In this document: in pieces, positions 7,070 through 9,729 of the stretch
How positions within the stretch are numbered: position 1 is the first letter of the stretch
Layout: each line of letters opens with the position of its first letter
Source: an uncultured Victivallales bacterium
GTDB lineage: Bacteria > Verrucomicrobiota > Lentisphaeria > Oligosphaerales > JAFGRS01
Reading direction: 5' to 3'
Length of the DNA stretch: 9,729 nt
NCBI GenBank assembly: GCA_903834675.1
Contig: CAILKC010000312.1
Span: forward strand, 1-9,729
Made by a program: the position numbers and the translations under genes
The notes under the pieces: model-generated
Database searches by the model: none
Seen by the model: the letters and a program-made list of their open reading frames with translations, nothing else
What the model was told of the DNA's origin: nothing

Positions 7070-8290
7070 ATGGCGCCACGCATCAAAGTCACGGTCGGCC
7101 ACTCGGGGACGACCTTTCAGGGCCGGGATGATCTGGCCATCCAGGCGGCGGTGGACTATGTCGCTGCCCAAGGCGGTGGCACGGTCGAGGTCCGGCCCGG
7201 CCTGTACCAGTTACACAACTCCGTGCGTCTCCACAGCGGCATCGAGTTGATCGGCTGCGGCCCGGACACGGTGTTGCGCAAGGAGCCCTCCAGCACCGTG
7301 CTCATCACCGAGGATACCGACTGGTATGACGCGCAGGTGACCGTCGCCGATACGTCACCCTTCCGCGTCGGTGGCGGGGTGCTGCTGCGCGGTAAGTGCC
7401 CCCACTACAAGTCCGAGCAGATCGTGATTCACACCGTGCGGGCGATCGAAGGGCAGACACTCTGGCTCAAGTCCCAGGCCCGCGGCGCCGACGGGGCCGC
7501 GCATACGGGCAATTTCTGGGTTGGACATGAGGCGACCGCCTCCACCCTGTTTTCTCTCGTAACCGCAAACTGGGCCAGCGACATCCGGGTGGCCAACCTG
7601 CGCCTGGACGGCAACCGTACCAAGAACGCCGCGCTGAGTGGCAACTACGGCGGTGGCATGTACTTCCAGGACTGCGAGCGAGTCCACGTCGACACGGTCA
7701 ACGTGGTCGACCTCGAGAGCGACTGCCTGAGCTTTCAGGTCGTTCACGACCTCACCATCGAGAACTGCGAGTTCGTGAACGCCGTTCAAGGCATCCATCC
7801 GGGGAGTGGTTCTCAGCGCCCGGTGATCCGCAATAACATCGTGCGACAGTGCACCCGCCACGGGCTTTCATGGTGCTGGGGCGTGCGCCATGGCCTCGCC
7901 GAGAATAACCTCATCGAGGATTGCCCCGTGGGCATCTCGATCGGCCATCGCGACACCGATAATATCATGCGCGGCAATACCGTGCGCCGCTGCCGCGATG
8001 GTGGCCTCGTTTACCGCAATGATCCGCCGCACCAGGCCGCCCACCGAAACCTGATCGAGAATAACCTCTTCGAGGATATCGGCACCCTCGAGAAACCCGG
8101 CTGCGGCATCGACCTCGACGGTCCGGTGGAAGACAATGTCCTCCGCGGCAACCGCATCGTCTGCACCCGGCCCGGACTCATGCGAGCCGGTATCCGCATC
8201 GGCCCGCAAGTGACCCGCCTCGAGCTGGACCGCAATCTCATCGAGGGCATCCCCCAGGCCCTCGAGGACCACCGCCTCGACCGCGTTTAG
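7070..8290 (+). CDS. Right-handed parallel beta-helix protein (pectate-lyase-like fold)
   Basis: The 406-residue product opens with a pectate-lyase-3-like entry motif, DLAIQAAVDYVAAQGGGTVEV, then RPGLYQLHNSVRLHSGIELIGCG. The second half carries repeated coils such as IENCEFVN, IRNNIVRQC, AENNLIEDC, MRGNTVRRC, IENNLFEDI and LRGNRIVC, the Asn-ladder pattern of parallel beta-helices. Relatives are polysaccharide lyases, glycosidases and epimerases, but I see no unambiguous catalytic set. The N-terminus from ATG 7070 (GGAG ten bases upstream) is MAPRIKVTVG, with no signal peptide, which is unusual for a fold that is mostly exported. An upstream in-frame ATG at 6959 would add 37 unlikely residues. 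It is transcribed divergently from the QueG/RdhA-like operon. Polysaccharide-related action is inferred from fold alone. Confidence 0.78.
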   Translation: MAPRIKVTVGHSGTTFQGRDDLAIQAAVDYVAAQGGGTVEVRPGLYQLHNSVRLHSGIELIGCGPDTVLRKEPSSTVLITEDTDWYDAQVTVADTSPFRVGGGVLLRGKCPHYKSEQIVIHTVRAIEGQTLWLKSQARGADGAAHTGNFWVGHEATASTLFSLVTANWASDIRVANLRLDGNRTKNAALSGNYGGGMYFQDCERVHVDTVNVVDLESDCLSFQVVHDLTIENCEFVNAVQGIHPGSGSQRPVIRNNIVRQCTRHGLSWCWGVRHGLAENNLIEDCPVGISIGHRDTDNIMRGNTVRRCRDGGLVYRNDPPHQAAHRNLIENNLFEDIGTLEKPGCGIDLDGPVEDNVLRGNRIVCTRPGLMRAGIRIGPQVTRLELDRNLIEGIPQALEDHRLDRV

Positions 8291-8354
8291 GCCCCCCGAA
8301 AGGAACCCAGGTCGGCCTGGAAACCCGGGTGCCCAGAAGTCCCCGACCAGCGAA

Positions 8355-8376
8355 GGACTGCGAGAAAATGCAGTCC
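8355..8376. repeat. Small 7-bp hairpin after the beta-helix gene
   Basis: GGACTGC (8355-8361) and GCAGTCC (8370-8376) form a perfect 7-bp stem around an A-rich eight-base loop, 65 bases after the beta-helix stop codon. No T run follows on either strand. It may contribute to 3'-end formation or mRNA stability, but evidence is limited to the dyad. Confidence 0.4.
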
Positions 8377-8423
8377 GGCCACGAAGAGGGAGTACGGCGG
8401 AAGCCTCCCGCGAGCGGGAAGCA

Positions 8424-8458
8424 GGGCCGCCGGCTGGCGCGATGGCCGCCGGCGGCCC
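8424..8458. terminator. GC-rich hairpin between convergent genes, possible bidirectional terminator
   Basis: An 11-bp perfect stem, GGGCCGCCGGC (8424-8434) with GCCGGCGGCCC (8448-8458), encloses a 13-base loop. It sits between the convergent beta-helix (stop at 8290) and hsp20 (stop at 8471) genes, only 12 bases past the hsp20 stop. A second short stem, TCCCG-CGAG-CGGGA, lies just to its left at 8407-8420. There is no T tract on either strand, so it is not a classical intrinsic terminator; position and stability still suggest a 3'-end function. Confidence 0.5.
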
Positions 8459-8470
8459 ACGCACCACGCC

Positions 8471-8869
8471 TCAGCCGCCCTTCACCGCGATGCGCTGCGG
8501 CTGGGCTTCCTTCGCCTTGGGCAGAGTCAGCCGCAGCACCCCATCCTTAACAACGGCATGGATGCGGTTGCGGTCGATGGTGTCGCCCAGGGTAAAGGCG
8601 CGTTCGTAGTCGCCACTCTGGTACTCCTGATAGGTGAGAGCGAAACCCTCGGGGGCCTTGGGCATGAAGCGGCCCCTCAGGGTCAGTTCGCTGCCCTCGA
8701 GATCAACCGAGACGCTGGTCTCGTCAACCCCCGGCAGATCGGCCACCAGGACCACCTCGGCCTCGCTCTCGCGGATGTCGACTCGGGGTACGAAGACCGC
8801 GGTCTGCCGAGCCCGCTCTGTGCTGGCAGGCGTCTGCTGTTCGCGCTTGGTCACGGTACTCTCTGTCAT
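8471..8869 (-). CDS. Small heat-shock protein, Hsp20/alpha-crystallin family (second of pair)
   Basis: The 132-residue product is an ATP-independent holdase that binds unfolding proteins in the cytoplasm. After a polar N-terminal arm (about residues 1-28), the alpha-crystallin domain runs from VPRVDIRESEAEVVLVADLPGV through VDLEGSELTLRGR and the flexible QEYQSGDYERAFTLGDTIDRNRIHAVVKDG to the closing GVLRLTLPKA. The C-terminal tail includes RIAV, an I-x-V motif of the sort that links dimers. The start is set by AAGGAGG seven bases before ATG 8869. It follows the other hsp20 gene by 30 bp and is almost certainly co-transcribed. The two proteins are distinct in the N-terminal arm, suggesting mixed or specialised oligomers rather than a recent duplication. 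Confidence 0.92.
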   Translation of the reverse strand: MTESTVTKREQQTPASTERARQTAVFVPRVDIRESEAEVVLVADLPGVDETSVSVDLEGSELTLRGRFMPKAPEGFALTYQEYQSGDYERAFTLGDTIDRNRIHAVVKDGVLRLTLPKAKEAQPQRIAVKGG

Positions 8870-8899
8870 GGTCGTATCCTCCTTGGTTCGCTCCGTGCT

Positions 8900-9346
8900 T
8901 CAGCCCGGGTTGACCGTGATCCGCTTGGGCTTGTCCTCCTCGGCGCGCGGCAGGGAGAGCTGCAAGACGCCCAGGCGATACTGCGCCGTCACCCGCTGTC
9001 CGTCGACGTGGAAAGGCAGCGCGAACGAACGCACGAACGCTCCCGCGCCACGCTCCTGCCGCAGGTAACTCTCACCCTTGCCGAGGGCCTCTACGTCGCG
9101 GCGACCGCGGAGGGTGACGGTATCGTTCTTCACCGTCACCTCGATCGCCTCAGGGTTGGTGCCGGGGATCTCAGCGGTCAGCAGGGCGGTGTCGGCGTTC
9201 GTCCAGATGTTCACCGCCGGGAACTCTCCCGCAGCGCGCGCACCCGATCTGCCGAACGGCTCAAACAGCCGGTTCACCTCTCGCTGCAGTCGCTCCACCT
9301 CATCCCAGGTGTTCCAGTAACGTCCGGTTGGCCATGTCCACAACAT
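8900..9346 (-). CDS. Small heat-shock protein, Hsp20/alpha-crystallin family (first of pair)
   Basis: The 148-residue product starts with an amphipathic arm, MLWTWPTGRYWNTWDEVERLQ to REVNRLFEPF, typical of bacterial class-A Hsp20, followed by an alpha-crystallin domain (about residues 42-142): FPAVNIWTNADTALLTAEIPG, VTVKNDTVTLRGRR, SYLRQERGAGAFVRSFALPFHVD, AQYRLGVLQLSLPRAEE and a C-terminal PKRITVNPG containing I-x-V. The frame is open 11 codons further upstream to 9379, but ATG 9346 is preceded by a near-perfect AAAGGAGGTGG, with about eight bases from GGAGG to the ATG, and matches the family start, so I chose it. It is the promoter-proximal member of the hsp20 pair. The candidate sigma-54 promoter and leader dyad upstream are described separately. 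Confidence 0.93.
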   Translation of the reverse strand: MLWTWPTGRYWNTWDEVERLQREVNRLFEPFGRSGARAAGEFPAVNIWTNADTALLTAEIPGTNPEAIEVTVKNDTVTLRGRRDVEALGKGESYLRQERGAGAFVRSFALPFHVDGQRVTAQYRLGVLQLSLPRAEEDKPKRITVNPG

Positions 9347-9393
9347 CGCAACCACCTCCTTTCGCGTTCTTCGTGCCATTCACCGACCCCAGA

Positions 9394-9441
9394 GGTCATC
9401 TGAAGCAACCCGGTAACCCGCTCTGCCGTAATCAGATGACC
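9394..9441 (-). promoter_or_regulatory. 10-bp perfect dyad in the predicted hsp20 leader
   Basis: GGTCATCTGA (9394-9403) and TCAGATGACC (9432-9441) are perfect reverse complements separated by 28 bases. On the minus strand the dyad lies between the candidate sigma-54 start (about 9450) and the hsp20 ribosome binding site (9353-9362), so it would form a hairpin in the mRNA leader. The GACCTCT segment on the downstream side (9397-9391 on the minus strand) can instead pair over five bases (ACCTC with GAGGT) with the Shine-Dalgarno sequence, and this excludes the 10-bp stem. A temperature-responsive RNA switch or a repressor operator are both possible. Confidence 0.5.
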
Positions 9442-9460
9442 ACGATCACGCCGGCCTTTT

Positions 9461-9477
9461 AGCAGACCTCGTGCCAA
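9461..9477 (-). promoter_or_regulatory. Near-consensus sigma-54 (-24/-12) promoter upstream of hsp20
   Basis: Read on the minus strand, TTGGCACGAGGTCTGCT matches the RpoN consensus TTGGCACG-N4-TTGCW at every defined base except one (CTGCT for TTGCT). The invariant GG and GC are separated by exactly ten bases, as required. The predicted start is near 9450, giving a leader of about 104 bases before ATG 9346. Sigma-54 promoters need an activator ATPase bound upstream; a GC-rich dyad at 9586-9612 is in the usual range. A caution is that the motif also reads as an imperfect palindrome (TTGGCA...TGCTAA) next to the repeated element. Confidence 0.5.
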
Positions 9478-9496
9478 CTCTTAGAGGTCGCTCGCC

Positions 9497-9521
9497 GGGG
9501 GGCGCAAGTCAGCTCCGTAGG
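9497..9521 (-). repeat. Right arm of the 25-bp perfect inverted repeat
   Basis: This arm is the exact reverse complement of 111-135 and contains GCGCAAGTCAGCTCCGTAGG on the plus strand. It lies about 20 bases upstream of the candidate sigma-54 site for hsp20 (minus-strand sense). The bases beyond the arm differ from those beyond the left arm, apart from a loosely similar TTGGCA...TCTGC motif downstream of each. It is best described as a copy of a dispersed intergenic repeat; an upstream regulatory role for hsp20 is speculative. Confidence 0.85.
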
Positions 9522-9585
9522 GGTTCGCTTGTCTAAGAACCGCAGAGGGTCGAGCGCCTGCCCGCCGTGGTGGGTCGATAGACGA

Positions 9586-9612
9586 GGGGGGACGCAGTGT
9601 CCGAGTCCCCCC
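9586..9612. repeat. 8-bp GC-rich dyad upstream of the hsp20 promoter
   Basis: GGGGGGAC (9586-9593) and GTCCCCCC (9605-9612) are perfect reverse complements around an 11-base loop. The dyad is centred roughly 150 bases upstream of the predicted sigma-54 start for hsp20, the usual distance for activator binding. It could equally be the 3'-end hairpin of a gene lying outside the window; on the plus strand it is followed by CGTTGATT, which is not a real T tract. Confidence 0.45.
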
Positions 9613-9613
9613 C

Positions 9614-9729
9614 GTTGATTCGATCCCGATTTCGATGTCCATCTCGATCCGCCATCCCGCCGCTACGGTTTCGCGGCGGCACCCCCAGCCGCGGAAGTCG
9701 CGGGTTCGCCTCTGCCTCTTCAGCCCCGA
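9614..9729. other. Intergenic end of window with CGAT-rich tract and a 7-bp hairpin
   Basis: No gene is visible in the last 116 bases. 9616-9650 contains a degenerate repetition of TCGAT units spaced by T-, C- or A-rich triplets. CCGCCGC (9657-9663) and GCGGCGG (9673-9679) form a perfect 7-bp stem with a nine-base loop. Together with the tract at 1-110 it shows that both window ends are repetitive intergenic DNA. Confidence 0.4.

Noticed and set aside
6833..7171. 113-residue extension of QueG/RdhA-like paralogue A
   Set aside because: It overlaps the start of the divergent beta-helix gene, lacks homology, and both paralogues align from MLTAAM, which has its own ribosome binding site.
8830..8845. 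Match of TGGCAGGCGTCTGC in the second hsp20 gene to the motif at 145-158
   Set aside because: It encodes part of the N-terminal arm, and a 14-base coincidence is plausible in a GC-rich window.
9459..9477. CIRCE (HrcA) operator upstream of hsp20
   Set aside because: The half-sites TTGGCA and TGCTAA resemble CIRCE arms, but the full nine-base arms are missing and the spacing between these half-sites is 7, not 15, bases.
111..9521. Composite transposon or integron bounded by the 25-bp inverted repeat
   Set aside because: No recombinase gene lies inside, no target-site duplication flanks the arms, and the content is housekeeping-like metabolism plus hsp20. A dispersed repeat is simpler.

Overview
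The window is about 9.7 kb of high-GC bacterial DNA with eight convincing protein genes, no RNA genes and no recognisable mobile-element enzymes. The mix points to an uncultured, probably anaerobic, saccharolytic bacterium of the planctomycete/PVC or Hydrogenedentes/Armatimonadota type: a large polytopic DUF6785-like membrane protein, a Gfo/Idh/MocA oxidoreductase, QueG/RdhA-like iron-sulfur proteins, a beta-helix protein and a tandem Hsp20 pair. The lineage is inferred from gene content and style only and is not certain.

Layout from left to right. 1-110 is a degenerate CTC/CGCCGT simple-sequence tract. 111-135 is one arm of a perfect 25-bp inverted repeat whose partner lies at 9497-9521, so the two copies bracket all the genes. 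A small perfect palindrome (145-160) and about 310 bp of apparently noncoding DNA lead to a plus-strand kinase gene (474-1580) that closely resembles N-acetylhexosamine 1-kinase (NahK). It converges on a minus-strand cluster that reads from right to left: QueG/RdhA-like protein A (6832-5837), its paralogue B (5789-4812), a Gfo/Idh/MocA oxidoreductase (4810-3788, one base after B) and a DUF6785-like membrane protein (3690-1624). A candidate sigma-70-type promoter for this cluster lies at 6913-6940. Divergent from it is a beta-helix gene without an obvious signal peptide (7070-8290).

The right part holds two hsp20 genes on the minus strand (9346-8900 and 8869-8471), each with a strong Shine-Dalgarno sequence. 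Upstream is a near-consensus sigma-54 (-24/-12) site at 9461-9477, a 10-bp dyad in the predicted leader (9394-9441) and a GC-rich dyad about 150 bp upstream of the predicted start (9586-9612).

The four-gene minus-strand cluster looks like a carbohydrate- or small-molecule-processing unit of unknown chemistry. Two related, presumably corrinoid- and Fe-S-dependent reductases are made with an NAD(P)-type dehydrogenase and a possible transporter, and a sugar 1-kinase and a beta-helix protein sit on either side. The hsp20 pair is a separate stress-response unit. The most notable observations are the non-canonical tandem QueG/RdhA-like pair in its coupled operon, the putative sigma-54 control and leader structure of hsp20, and the 25-bp inverted repeat around the gene set.
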